Origin: Diphasiastrum complanatum
Taxonomy: Eukaryota > Streptophyta > Lycopodiopsida > Lycopodiales > Lycopodiaceae
DNA length: 64,000 nt
Assembly (NCBI GenBank): GCA_029204225.1
Contig: CM055095.1
Location: 12,982,530 to 13,046,529 of the forward strand
Reading direction: 5' to 3'
The position numbers and the translations under genes were made by a program. Shown piece after piece: positions 1 through 10,730 of this stretch (within the stretch, counting starts at the first letter, position 1; each line of letters starts with the position of its first letter). A model generated the notes under the pieces. That model made no database searches. It worked only from the letters and a program-made list of their open reading frames with translations, and had not been told where the DNA came from.

Positions 1-115
1 CAAAAATATTTCCAAAAAACAAAAAAAGAAACGCTGCAAAATTTTTTGAACCGTTTTGAAACGCTCGTTCCGAAATGCTCCCAGAACGTTGCGTTCCGAA
101 ACGGGACGCATCTTA
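1..115. repeat. Dispersed GTTCCGAAA-rich repeat segment
   Basis: An AT-rich stretch leads into two copies of a GTTCCGAAA word (near 68 and 91) and the ending AAACGGGACGCAT. A similar arrangement occurs at 18460-18535 (GCGTTCCGAAATG, then AAAACGCGGTGCAT), so this is probably the end of a dispersed element. No coding potential is visible. Confidence 0.4.
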
Positions 116-530
116 GGTACCTATCCATCGAGATCAGAGACCGTGCACCACTTATAGTCATGTTGCAGCTCGAGCTATCCGACCTATCATGATGAGACAC
201 GCATCTCATCCTCCTAGACAATGTCAGCGACCACCGAAGCTACCTCATGCTGCAACTTGTATCACATCCTTCTATAGTAGCAGCAGGACATGATGAGAGT
301 GATATACTATGCTCCTATATGTCTCATCTCATTTAGTTCAGTTCATAGTATTAGATACGTTGTTTCTTTTGTTATTGTTTTGGAGACATTTCATTTGCTC
401 CCACTTTTACCACATACTTGACATGTACATTTACTAGTCTTATATGCCTTTTGGCATGGAAAAGACATTAATGAAGCCTTCTTCTTCTTCTTCTTCGTCT
501 TCTTTTTCTCTCTCTCTCTCTCTTCTACCA
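116..530 (+). mobile_element. LINE-A 3' end with TTC/CT tail
   Basis: This is the 3' terminal region of a LINE. The block around 420-478 (TCTTATATGCC, TTTTGGCATGG, AAAGACATTAATGAAGC) matches the 3' ends of the LINE copies at 12697-12736 and 14930-14980. As in those copies, it runs directly into pyrimidine microsatellite, here (TTC)n then (CT)n at about 478-523. The upstream part (AGATCAGAGACCGTGC) resembles the 3' region of LINE-B near 12015. The body of this copy lies outside the window. Confidence 0.65.
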
Positions 531-1185
531 CCAAAGCTTTCAAAAACTTCCTTGCCTGCAAGCTGAAGTTACTCAAAGCTGAGGTCCAATCATTGAGATC
601 GAAAGTTACTCACTTACGAGAGGAAAACAGTCAATTGCGGACAGCACTTACATAATATAGTGCCAATCCTCTGCTTAATGGTGGTGCTGCAACAAAGATC
701 CAGGAATTACAACAAGAGCTGACCCAACACAAGGAATCTACGAAATCTTGGGCATCACTCCTCAAAAACGGCAATGAAGGTAACCATATGTCCAGTTTGA
801 TTGCTGCCACTTTATCGGAAGAAAAATTCAGAGAACAAAAATCACATAACGTTAGAGTCCATGGCATTCCCGACACCCAAAATGCGTTACAGGAAGCAAG
901 TAATCTCTTGAACATTACTCTGTCTCATCATAGTAATGGAATAGATAAAGTTTGGCGCCCAAAGAAAGATAATGCCACGCTTGTCATTCGTTTCACATCG
1001 TTGGAAGAGCAGATCAGTACTCCATCTTAAATACAAACTCAAGGGTACCAGAATTTACTTGGATGATGACCTTACCTTTATTCGGGCGGAAGAACGTCGA
1101 AGAGCTTTCCAAGAGGCTCGTGAATAGGGCAGAGTTGCTATCTAAAGAGATGGATAGGTAAAATACATTGATGGCTCATACTAGG
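531..1185 (+). pseudogene. LINE-B ORF1 remnant (coiled-coil, RNA-binding type)
   Basis: This is a decayed ORF1 of a non-LTR retrotransposon. A leucine- and lysine-rich coiled-coil stretch (about 550-760) is followed by a conserved block at 788-1010 containing FREQKSHNVRVHGIPDTQ. The same block is found in LINE-D at 63220-63300, giving two independent copies. Stops occur in the coiled-coil (TAA near 653) and near 1028, and a frameshift separates the C-terminal block (DDDLTFIRAEER-like, about 1060-1110). ORF1 proteins of LINEs bind element RNA; that role comes from family knowledge, not from a nucleic-acid-binding motif I can prove here. Confidence 0.65.
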
Positions 1186-1648
1186 TAGTTGGGGGCCCGG
1201 GCATGGGAGCGCCCAAGCCCCCATCCACATCACCTTCTCCATTGCATATAGGTGTTTGGAATTGTAATGGGAGACACTCATCCTCGACAGCTGGTGATCT
1301 TTTGGACTTCATTACGGATGGAGACATTCTATTTTTCACTGAGACACATGAGAGCTCCTTGAGGGGACTACCGGAGTTTTCTAGATTTAGATGGTACTTA
1401 GCATTTAGGGCAAAGACACAGGCCATGAGTAGCAGAGATTCAGGTGGGGTTGCATGTCTATATCGAGCATCTTCATAGCCAGTCCTTCAGTCATACACGC
1501 TATCTTTGGATTCGCCTCATTAGTCAAAGCCTTGGTTTGGACAAGGATACCTTTATAGCCATTTTTTTATCATGATCGGACATATCATTGCTAAGCTCTA
1601 TGGCACCATTCTATAGTCGGCAGTGAGTATAGAGGCAGAGACTCGGAG
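1186..1648 (+). pseudogene. LINE-B ORF2 start, endonuclease domain remnant
   Basis: The frame opening at ATG 1203 reads IGVWNCNGRH, then FFTETHESS, then SGGVACLYR. This is the layout of the apurinic-like endonuclease domain of LINEs (an N-terminal W-N-x-N/D-G motif and a T-E-T/S-H catalytic motif). The LINE-D copy at 63640-64000 gives the same motifs. The frame stops at 1476; homology with LINE-D continues in another frame to about 1570, and LINE-like sequence (SLYG-type) persists to the LTR insertion at 1649. ORF1 and ORF2 are very closely spaced, as in LINE-D. Confidence 0.7.
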
Positions 1649-2140
1649 TGTCATGCCCATGACTGGTCTCAGGTAGCGTGTCCAAGCTAAAGATTGGTAG
1701 ACCAACAACCCATAAGTTAGTTATGACTATAAGGGAATTGGGGCCCTTATGTGTATAGGGTCATAATCAATGGTTGTAGGCCTAAACTCATGGTGGTGGA
1801 TTGGTATGGGTCTATCAGTGAGTCATTGAGGAACTGGATGACGTGGCCAAGATAGGCTGCCGAGGTGTCCAGTGAGGTGTCACAGTGCACTACTAGTGGT
1901 GCATGCGCCTTGGAGGGTATAAGTATACCTATTGGGCTCTCACTAGTTGATCCTTGATTGTGAGACTAGTAGCCATATGTTGCTGGTGTGATGCCTCACT
2001 CCTCTTTGAGATTGATCCATAGCTTGGGGCTAGATCCATTCGATCTAGGTTTGGTTGGGTTGGTTTGACCACCATCCGTTCCCTTGTTTGTTGCTTGTAT
2101 TGGCATGCTTAGAATAGGATCCTTGGTTAGGGACTTTATA
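1649..2140 (+). repeat. LTR of Gypsy-type element LTR-1
   Basis: Sequence beginning TGTCATGCCC is closely matched, nearly full length, by 9480-9972. It is followed at once by a primer-binding site, as expected for a 5' LTR. The TGTCAYGCCC start is common in plant Gypsy LTRs. The LTR ends in TTTATA rather than the usual CA. The equivalent element at 9480-10730 shows by its target duplication that this really is the terminus. A matching right-hand LTR was not found near 4.5-4.9 kb. Confidence 0.75.
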
Positions 2141-2157
2141 TTGGTATCAGAGCCAGG
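2141..2157 (+). other. Primer-binding site (tRNA-iMet type)
   Basis: TTGGTATCAGAGCCAGG directly follows the LTR. TGGTATCAGAGC complements the 3' end of initiator methionine tRNA and is the commonest primer site of plant LTR retrotransposons. Confidence 0.85.
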
Positions 2158-4480
2158 TACTAGAGACCCGAGGAGTCCATCTTTTGGAGGGAAAGGCGGG
2201 GGGGGCTGGCTGGAGGTTTTTTGGCAAGGAATTTTTGTTTCGTTTTTTAGTTTCCATGGGCATTTTTTGGTAGTTATAGACTACAGAATTAATAAGGCAG
2301 TTATGTGAATTGTTGAAGCAAATGGCTCCAAAATTGCGTAATTAGATTTCAAGACATGTAAAGGGTTCTTTCGGTTTTTTATCGCTAGCAATCCATTTGA
2401 GCAGATCATTGGTATATTCTGTTATTAAGCACGTTATGTTCAATTAAAAACTTAAGTTTTTTTGACATTGCTTTATTATGAACCATTATACCCGCAATGA
2501 TCGTGAACTGAACAAAATTTTCCTATAAAATTTTTCAATTTTATTTAAAATGGATAGGAATGAAATTCCTGTGAGCGAGGCAAATGAAAATTTGCCCGGC
2601 ATCACTTGACAGTGATGACCCCTTGAAATTTAACCCATTGTTACAAACTTTGGGCAATGGTGTGTTGGAACTTCATCAAATAAACTGAAACAACCAAATT
2701 TGAAATCTATTCAATACAAGCCATTAATTCGTCGGTTTTTGTTGTTGCTTGAGGTAAAGCCTCCTCGTGGTGGAGGATACAACCCATAAAACTGGTGACT
2801 AGACTAAATTCCTCGAGGAATTCCGTAAGGCTGTTTGTCACAATTGACAAAAGGAACTTTCGCTTTAGTAACTACCAAATGGGCAACCGAGAATTGGACA
2901 CCTATGTCCAGGAATTCTTGGATTTTCTTGGCCAAGATGCCTTTTTTTGATCGAAAAAAAACGGGCACGCCAAGACGGCCCTGTAGCCTAAGATGGAAAA
3001 TACTAGAAATAAACGAAAAAAGGCAATTTTCTGCTAAGATTGAAGCTAGGGCGTACCAACATATAATATGAATAAAAGAACAAGAGAAGCTGGTAAAAAT
3101 TTATAAATTTTACCCACTCAATCTTTGTGAGTTGGTGGTACTCTGAAGTTGGAATGTGAAATTCCCAACAACTTCAATGGTACCAGTGTAGTTGGTCTCG
3201 TTCGATTTATGAACCAAGCATATTAGTCAGGATTTGAGACACTTTGATCAGGAAGTGAAGGGCCTTCATGGCGGAAGAACCTGTGGTATGGGACGCAGAC
3301 GATTCCAAAATGAAGATCTAAAACTATCTGGATCAGTTTGACCATAGTAGGCCGTAAATCTTATTGATGCCAAATACTATGGGTCACAAAATGGGTGTTT
3401 TGTCGGAAATTTAAGATATTTGTCATGATCCCTTAAGGATATCTCAAATTTACAAAACCGGAAACCCGGCAAGCTATTTCTTTATAAAAGATATATTGGT
3501 GACTTTCTTAAACATTGATTAAACCGTTTTCTTGTGATTCCTTGGAAGAAAATTTTAATTACCCGTCGAAATTCGACAATGTCACGGGAATGGTTAATAG
3601 AAACGTTTTCTATTATGTAAATCTTCAAAAAGTCCTTTTTCTGATTTACGGGTAAGTTCTCAGCGTTGGTAACGAAGAAGATCTTTCGATAAGTCATTCA
3701 CGAAAATGTGTTGGGACATTATCAGTATTTGGTTACGATGATGCAACACCTTTCTTGACTTTAAAGTTTTTCTCGGACTTCTTCTTTAAACCTTCTCCTA
3801 GGGCAAATCTAGATGGATATGCACCCCTTGGAAACTCGTATGGTTTCCTGTTAAAAGGGGGAGAAGTAGGAAGAAAAGTGAGTTATCAAGGAGAAACATC
3901 TATCATAAATTCCAGGTGGAATCTGTTATATGAATAGATAACGGACCTGTTTCAAGAATCAGAAACAATAGGATATTTAGATATTTCAGAAATCCTTTGA
4001 AGGATTATAGTTGATTTCTGGTTTGAAGATGTAAGATAAGGAAGTTAGAAAACACTCTTGTAGTAGAAAAGTGGCTGATTACAAGTCCGATTGATTTGTA
4101 TCAGAACTAATGAATTCTATTGCAAGATGGTGGTTTGTTGAAACTTGTTCCTTGTTGGTGTATTTGATCTTAGTGAGGGCGGGCTGAGATCCGGGGGTTG
4201 ATGCAAGGAAGGAAATTCACGCTAACAATATATTCTTTTGAGATTATCTCTGGTTGAGATTTTGGTTGTGAAATACCACTCTTTGAGAAATATTCTCTCT
4301 TAGACGATAATCAAGTTACAGGATTTCTTGGTCAAGAAGTATTGTGTACAAATTAGGTGATATCTGTAGAGATATGCTATGTAGTAAATCTTTAGTGTGA
4401 TCATAAACCTTTTGTACAAACTTTTAATCTTGTGGATCTACAAAGGATTCCTTGGACTAAGTTATTTGCATGCATAAACT
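2158..4480 (+). pseudogene. LTR-1 internal region with gag remnant
   Basis: This is the heavily decayed internal region of the element starting at 1649. An ATG near 2550 opens a short frame (MDRNEIPVSEANENL) that stops. Around 2865-2945 another frame reads NYQMGNRELDTYVQEFLDFL, resembling the conserved 'Q-G-x-x-x-v-x-x-Y-x-x-x-F' segment of Gypsy gag proteins. The 3' part (about 4000-4475) is closely repeated at 10130-10615 inside LTR-2, so both belong to one family. No protease or reverse transcriptase motif was found. Confidence 0.5.
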
Positions 4481-4889
4481 AGTCGTGAATACATAGGCAT
4501 ATTGATGAGAATTGTGTAGAGACAATTTCTCGCTAGGTTATAGTAATTTCGCATTGAGAATTGCTTATTGACCTAGAATAGATTTAGAATCAGATTGAAT
4601 GTGGTGTTTTGGTACCACACCTACACATTCAAATATTTTCTAAATCTGATACAACTAACCGAGTCAGGAGCGCTACTTCTGAGTTAGTTGTTTGAATCAA
4701 CAATATAATCTCTCTTATAGATATTGTTGTTGAAATGTATTGCTTGTATGTCGCAACCTTTATGGGTCAAGTTTCGATTCATTTAAAGGTTTATGTGCAT
4801 AGAATACACGAGAACTTTTGGCCTTCTCTTTTCCCGATTGGAAAGGATAGAATGCTATCCTAGAAGACCTGAGGAGAGTTGGATAGTTA
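4480..4889. other. Junction region with inverted repeats; no gene seen
   Basis: This lies between the recognised part of LTR-1 and the LINE-B reverse transcriptase fragment. It contains imperfect inverted repeats: TAGATTTAGAATCAGATTGA (about 4578) against TTTTCTAAATCTGA (about 4636), with complementary GAATGTG/CACATTC, and CAACAATAT/ATATTGTTG at about 4699-4732. LINE-like sequence may begin near 4800. I cannot assign the right end of LTR-1. Confidence 0.35.
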
Positions 4890-5668
4890 ACTGTTGATTG
4901 CCAAAAGTTAGAACGGTGGGGATTGAGGGTGAATATATCGAAGACCAAAGTGATGGTCTTCAATACTTCCAGGCTTTCATGCAACGTCAGGAGATTTTCC
5001 TTGATGGTTAGCCTTTGGAGATTGTTTCATCTTATACTTACTTGGGTGTTCTATCCAGTGGTCCTATTTTCAATATGCAGCAGGCAGCCTCGGATTGCCT
5101 TGGGAAGGGTCACGCTTCCCTCGTCCAGCTTGAGAGATTTTGTTGCCTTGGGAAGGGTCACGCTTCCCTTGTCCAAGTTGAGAGATTTTGTTTTAAAAGT
5201 TATATTCATGATGCTCCCAGTAAGTGTCGTCTCTTCGACACTATGGTCACTCCTATAGCATTATATGCGGCAGAGGCTTGGTGTATGGGTATTACCTCCT
5301 CGGATTGGTCTCGATATCTCGGCTACAGACCACCATGCTATCTTGGATGACTAGGGCTAAGCTTTCAGACCCACACCAGATTATCACTACTGAGTTTGTT
5401 GTTCCTCCCATTTTAGTGGATGCCATTTTTGGCTCATTATATATATCCAGAGAGTATTGACTCTCCCTTCTGACAAATATTCCTAACTTGCAATTACATC
5501 CTCGAGATTACTAAATGATCTTGGAGTTCATTTCTCATGGTATTTTCAGGCTACACGCCTCTTGAGCACATCTGATATTCCAGTTTCTAATCTCCCAGTA
5601 GGCACTCACGAGTACATTAGATGGTCTAATTATTGGGCCTATATCCAGCATACTTGGCAGGGACAGTT
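4890..5668 (+). pseudogene. LINE-B ORF2, end of reverse transcriptase and thumb region
   Basis: Frames here read WGLRVNISKTKVMVFNTSR, then EIVSSYTYLGVL and CRLFDTMVTPIALYAAEAW, then IPVSNLPVGTHEYIR. Each matches, in the same order, the longer LINE-C ORF2 at 13440-14140. This is the part downstream of the catalytic YADD box. The catalytic segment itself is missing between 1649 and 4890. Several frameshifts and stops show it is dead. At 5669 a Copia LTR interrupts the LINE; LINE sequence resumes at about 11597. Confidence 0.75.
5097..5192 (+). repeat. 48-bp tandem duplication inside LINE-B ORF2
   Basis: The unit starting GCCTTGGGAAGGGTCACGCT at 5097 is repeated at 5145 with only a few mismatches. 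The period of 48 is a multiple of three, so it duplicates 16 codons (LGKGHASLVQ plus flanks) in frame. LINE-C has one copy at the matching place (about 13629). Confidence 0.85.
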
Positions 5669-5920
5669 TGTTGAGAAGGTCTATTTGGCAATTGTTGCAC
5701 GAAACGAAACCGAAAGGGATTCACGTTCGCACTCTCTTCTTTCGAACCTCGATTGCTCTGATACAACTAATGTGTATCTTAGCACGAACAATGGGTTCAC
5801 TGTACTCGGATAGAATTCAATTGTAACTGGCGGCTACTGCTGCTAGATCAGATCTACAATCTTCCAGAGTGTAGACAGACACTGCTGACCTACGATTTTA
5901 ATTTGTTTAAGCATTCAACA
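5669..5920 (-). repeat. Copia-1 3' LTR (left copy)
   Basis: The LTR begins TGTTGAGAAGG and ends GCATTCAACA, giving the inverted termini TGTTGA/TCAACA. It matches 11344-11596 with roughly a dozen differences. Confidence 0.9.
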
Positions 5921-6031
5921 AGAATGAGCCAGTGTGCGGAATAAGAATAAACAGCTGAACATGTACTGACAACGATCAAACATCAAAACATTCGATATCA
6001 TTCAAGATAAAGAAAAACATGTGCATTACAG

Positions 6032-6553
6032 CTACTGTATTATCAATGATCTTTCTTGAGCGTTGTGTGACCGGTCTTCGAACTTCGAGTCTTCGCTTTC
6101 GAGTTTTCGTTCATTTGACCTTCGTATCTTCGGGTCTTGGCATTCGTTGAAACTGTAATGTAGGCGGTTATTGTTAGGGGCGGTTTCTGCCTGTGGGCAG
6201 TTCCTTTGTATTTCTGCATATACAAAGACCTGTTGGTCCTTTTCGTGCATTTCTGCAAACACGAACTCGAAAGCTATCAAAGCTTTGTGGCTAGATACAT
6301 TAAGTTTCTTCAGCTCCCTCTCAAAGCGTGGTCGCTTTACGATTCCCAGACTCGTCCTCTGCCTTTCGAACATCCCCTTGTCTAAAGGCTTAGTAAAGAT
6401 GTCGGCTACCATCTGCTTCGTTCCAATGAAGGTGGTTTTCAATTCGTTCCTCTCGACTAGGTCTCTTATCAAATGATATTTGATTGCAATGTGTTTCGTC
6501 CTTGAATGAAACACAGGATCCTTCGTCAAGTGTATGGCAGATATATTGTCCAT
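6032..6553 (-). pseudogene. Copia-1 RNase H, C-terminal part, plus tail
   Basis: The minus-strand frame contains SRTKHIAIKYHLIRD and MVADIFTKPLDKGMF, the highly conserved end of Copia RNase H (H-I-x-I-x-Y-H...A-D-I-x-T-K). After the family's normal end, about 100 further residues run to the stop, rich in charged residues and without a recognised domain. The N-terminal part of RNase H is in a different frame at 6605-6805, so the protein is frame-broken near 6600. Confidence 0.85.
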
Positions 6554-6604
6554 TTGCAGAATTAGAGGCTCGTTGGTGATTTCACCCAGTCCGTCGAGGA
6601 ACTG

Positions 6605-6805
6605 TCAGAGCCATGTGATCTCGTTGACATATTCTGCTTCGCAAGATGACTGAGCGGTGATGGTCTGCTTCTTGCTGACCCAGAGAATGGCTGCCTTTGC
6701 TGCGATGGTGCACTCTCCTGAGACGCTTTTACAGTCGTCCTTGAGTGATGCCCAACTGGCATCGCTGTAGGAGTGCAATTGGAATCCAGCATAAGGGAGT
6801 AACAC
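6605..6805 (-). pseudogene. Copia-1 RNase H, N-terminal part
   Basis: The frame reads YSDASWA, then SVSGECTI and SSCEAEYV, the D-x-S-W-A and S-S-x-x-E-A-E-Y motifs of Copia RNase H that supply the acidic catalytic residues. It continues the RT frame from upstream after a break at about 6810-6835. The usual T-S-G in the second motif is V-S-G here. Confidence 0.85.
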
Positions 6806-6834
6806 AGCCCGGAATCCTTCGTTTTCTGAAGGTA

Positions 6835-7906
6835 CTATAGGATTCGCTTCGTAATCTTCCAGTGTATAGGACCTGGGTTCACGTTGAATTGGCTCATCCT
6901 AAACACGGCACAAGCAATGTCAGGGCGCGTGTTATCTGCTAGATACATCAGCGGTCCAATTAGCCTCCTGTAAGGCATGTGTTGCATGGCCTTCTTCTCT
7001 TCGTCGGTTTTCAAACCATCTTCGTTTGTCAGAATCGTTCCTGCAAGCATTGGGGTGTTGGTCCCTTTGCAATCTGTCATCCCGAAATCATCTAGGATCT
7101 TCTGGATGTACCTGGACTGATGAAGGTATAGCTTTCCTTCGTCATAGTCGTGGTCGATTTGCAAGCCTAGGTAGCATCTGGCTTGTCCTAGGTCTGTTAT
7201 CTCGAAATGCTTCGAGATGTCGCTCTTCACTTGCGCAATCCACTCTTCGCTTCTGCATAGAATCAATGTGTCGTCCATGTAGACAGCAACGATTATGATC
7301 TCCCCATCTGTGACCTTTACATATACATTGTAATCGGCCATCAGTGGTTGGAAACCCAAGGATCGTAGAGCATGATCCTTCTTCTTGTACCACTACCGCG
7401 CGGATTGCTTCAAACCGTAGATGCTCTTGTGCATTCGGCAAGCGTAGATGGCACGTGACGTGCAAATGTAACCGGGAGGTTGGTCCATGTAATTCGCCAT
7501 GTAAGAATGCGGTTTTCTCATCCACTATGTGGATCCTGAGGTCATAAGCGGCTGCATATGCAAACAATAAACGTAGGGACGCATGCTTGACTACTGGAGA
7601 GGTCTCAGTGTAATCGATACCGTACTTCTGAGAGAAACCCTTCGCTACAAGTCTGGCCTTGTATCTAGACACATTCCCATTCGGTCCGTACTTCAATTTG
7701 TATACCCATTTGCATTGCACGGCTTTTCGCTTATCTGGTACTGGTTGCAGCGCCCATACCTCGTTCTTCTTCATGGATTCAATCTCCTCGTTCATGGCTT
7801 GCACCCATTTGTCCTTGTCTGGACTGTCGATGGCTTCCTCATAGGTTTGCGATTTGCCGCTGAATTTGCAGAACTCTTTAGATGTCGCAGCCGAGCTGCC
7901 TAGCAC
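6835..7906 (-). pseudogene. Copia-1 reverse transcriptase
   Basis: On the minus strand the N-terminal part (7906 to about 7500) reads WVQAMNEEIESM, KWVYKLKYGPNG and RLVAKGFSQKYGIDYTET. After a frame change it reads YGLKQSAR (around 7410) and then VYMDDTLIL (about 7275), the catalytic Y-M/V-D-D box of Copia RT. GLKQSAR is followed by a stop where the family has tryptophan. Two indels and this stop make it non-functional. The downstream frame (7359-6835) runs through YLGLQI and RPDIACAV. Confidence 0.9.
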
Positions 7907-8049
7907 GAATCTGGCTAGCGCTCTTCGTTCTCTTGTTGACCTCCTAGGAGATTCTTCAAGTACTGCAATGCCTTTGCCTTTGTCTCTTCGGCTAGGTGCG
8001 GAACCATTGCGGTTTACTGGCGTTCTAGCTACAGGCAGGCTTGCGGTCC

Positions 8050-8691
8050 TTTCTTCGTCTGATTCACTGTTGCAAAAGTTAGCAAAGCAATTCGAGATGT
8101 ACTCTCCACCACGATCAATTCTGATCTCTTTGACTTTGCTTCCTGTCTACTTTTCTGCCCAGTTCATGTATTCTATGAACTTGTCGAGTGCTTCCCATTT
8201 GTTATGTATGAAGTAGACTGTTGCGAACTTGCTATAGCCATCTCGATGAAGGTGATATAGTACTTCGAGCTTCCTACAGAGATCATGTCGAAGGGTCCGC
8301 AGATGTCCGAATGTACTAACTCCAGAAGCTTTGATGTTCTGAAGGAGTCCCTAGTGAAGGGAGTACGGGACATCTTCCCCTTCATGCACGCATCACGAGA
8401 CGTCGAGTTGGTTGCACTCCTAATGCTCACTCCTGTGATCGCTCCAAGTTGGCTTGCCTGATACAAGGCCATTGGGTTTATGTGGCATAGTCTCCTGTGC
8501 CATAGAACGTCTGTAGATTCATGGGCTTGGTGTGCTTGAACTGTTGGTAGGCGCACCTTCAGATGATACAAGTTGCCTTTTCGTCTTCCTTGTGTAACGA
8601 GTACACTGGTGCCGGTGTCAATGACGTTGCACATTTCGTTGGAAAACGTCACGCGCATTCTTGTGTCCGCTATTCTTGCAACTGAGAGCAA
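8050..8691 (-). pseudogene. Copia-1 integrase, N-terminal part and truncated core
   Basis: The frame contains LWHRRLCHINPMAL (the HHCC-type zinc-binding region), then KMSRTPF and HSDICGPF, and YYITFIE, the start of the integrase catalytic core with its first aspartate. A later frame gives IRIDRGGEYISNCF, holding the second core aspartate region. It then passes directly into NSESDEERT and the pre-RT linker. The rest of the core and the C-terminal domain, normally several hundred codons, are missing, so the element carries an internal deletion near 8065-8075. Confidence 0.8.
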
Positions 8692-8697
8692 GTCCTG

Positions 8698-8940
8698 CTA
8701 CAACATGGGTACGAACAGAACGTCGTCCAATCTTCGATCCTTGCCATTAATGTTGAGCCATAGCGAACCAATGCCATTCACTTGGTGTCTTGATACATCT
8801 CCAAGAACTATGTATTTGGATGGATCTGTGTTGCGAAAGTCAGCCATGATGTGTCTGGATGTAACGAAGTGAGAGGTTGCTCCTGAATCGAGGATGACCT
8901 CTTGTGTGTAGATGTTGAGGTTGCACACATATCTGCACAT
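8698..8940 (-). pseudogene. Copia-1 protease
   Basis: The minus-strand frame contains VILDSGATSHFVT, the D-S-G-A active-site motif of Copia aspartic proteases, followed by YIVLGD and LDDVLFVPML, the usual end of the domain. It follows the gag zinc knuckle and precedes integrase, the expected order. A frame change separates it from the gag frame at about 8900. Confidence 0.85.
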
Positions 8941-9479
8941 AGGTAGGCTGTCACATTACCATGGTTCGTCCTTTCTTCGCCCATTTTGGAGCTTTTGGGT
9001 TCTTCCACATAAGATGAACTGTTGTGGTTTTCCCGTTTGCCTAGAGGCTGCTTGTTCCTCGGATTCTGGTAGCAATCCATAGCTGCATGACCTTTCTTGT
9101 GGCAATGGATACATTCGATCTTCGGGTTCAGCCAACATGTATCGACTGTGTGGCCTTCTCGCTTACATCTCACGCGTGTTTTCTTTTCGCCATCTTGTTG
9201 TCTTGGCTTGCCTTTGCTCTTTCATTTGCCTTTGGTGACTGCCTCCGTCTGCTGATCTCGATCCTGTTTTCAGTCCGACTCCCTTTTAGGTCTGAACAGT
9301 CTCTTTGGCTTCTCCTTACTGCTATCAGAGGTGTCCTTGTGATCAAGGTGCTCACGGGCTTCGACTTCTTCTCTAATCTCGAATACCGCATTTTCGAGAG
9401 TCATCTGTGGATCTTTGGCTAGCAACGTTCAGGTAGTCTGGAAGAATCTTGGTAAGGCTCGTAGCAAGTAGGTGAGTTG
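8900..9479 (-). pseudogene. Copia-1 gag C-terminal part with CCHC zinc knuckle
   Basis: The minus-strand frame contains CIHCHKKGHAAMDC, a classic C-x2-C-x4-H-x4-C nucleocapsid knuckle, with a looser one just before it (CKREGHTVDTC). The region 9170-9479 continues the gag linker in other frames and is cut at 9479 by LTR-2; the N-terminal gag resumes at 10731. Confidence 0.85.
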
Positions 9480-10730
9480 TGTCATGCCCACAACTGGTCT
9501 CGAGTAGCGTGTCCACGCTAGACATCGGTAGACCAACAACCCGTAAGTTAGTTATGACTATAAGGGAATTGGGGCCCTTATGTGTACAAGGTCATAATTA
9601 ATGGTTGTAGGCCTAAACTCATGATGGTGGATTTGTATGGGTCTATTAGTGAGTCATTGGAGAACTAGATGACGTGGCCCAAATAGGCTGCAGAGGTGTC
9701 CAGTGAGGTGTCACAGTGCACTACTAGTGGTGCATGGGCCTTGGAGGGTATAAGTATACCTATTGGGCTCTCAATAGTGTATCCTTGATTGTGGGACTAG
9801 TAGTCGTATGCTGCTGGTGTGAATCCGCATTCCTCTTTGAGATTGATCCATAGCTTGGGGGCTAGATCCGTTCGACCTATGACTGGTTGGGTTGGTTTGT
9901 CCACCATCCGTTTCCCTTGTGTTGCTTGTTATTGGCATGCTTAGACTAGGATCCTTGGTTTAGGACTTTATATTTGCGGAATTCATAGGTATAATTTTAA
10001 TTCGCAATTTGGGTCTGTTAAAACTAAGTTTTTAGACGATGCTATATTACGAACAATTATACCCGTAATGAATGTAAATTGAACGAAATTTTTTCAAATT
10101 TTTCAGTTTTCACCAGGAAATAAATATGGATTATAGTTGATATTTGGTTTGAAGATGTAAAATAAGGAAATTAGAAAACACTCTTGTAGTAGAAAAGTGG
10201 CTGATTACAAGTCCAATTGATTTGTGTCAGAACTAAGGAATTCTATTGCAAGATGGTGGTTTGTTGAAACTTGTTCCTTGTTGGTGTAATCAATTTGTTT
10301 CTTAGTGAGGATTGAGATCCGTGGGTTGATGCAAGGAAGGAAATTCACGCTAACAATATATTCTTTTGGGATAATCTTCGGTTGAGATTTTGGATGTGAA
10401 ATAGCACTGTTTCAGAAATATTCTCTAGAGCTTAGAGGATAACCAAGTTACAGTATTCTCGGTTAAGAAAGTATTGTGTACAGATCAGGAGATATTTGTA
10501 GAGATATGCTATGTAGTGAATCTTTGTGGGATCATAAAACCTTTTGTACAAACTTTTAATCCTGTGGATCTACAAAGGATTACTTGGACTAAGTTATTTG
10601 CATGCATAAAGTAGTCGTGCTAGATCCGTTCGAACTAGGATTGGTTGGGTTGGTTTGTACACCATCCGTTTCCCTTGTGTTGCTTGTTATTGGCATGCTT
10701 AGACTAGGATCCTTGGTTTAGGACTTTATA
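9480..10730 (+). mobile_element. LTR-2: internally deleted LTR element nested in Copia-1
   Basis: The left LTR (9480-9972, starting TGTCATGCCC and ending GGACTTTATA) matches LTR-1 at 1649-2140. Internal sequence (9973-10617) matches parts of LTR-1's interior. The right end, 10619-10730, repeats only the last 110 or so bases of the LTR. The element is flanked by a perfect 5-bp target duplication, AGTTG at 9475-9479 and 10731-10735, inside Copia-1 gag. Orientation follows the left LTR plus interior. The primer site is damaged (TTTGCGGAATTC follows the LTR). It has no coding capacity. Confidence 0.9.

Noticed and set aside
2084-2308. A 74-codon plus-strand frame
   Set aside because: It crosses the LTR end and primer-binding site of LTR-1 and has no protein similarity.
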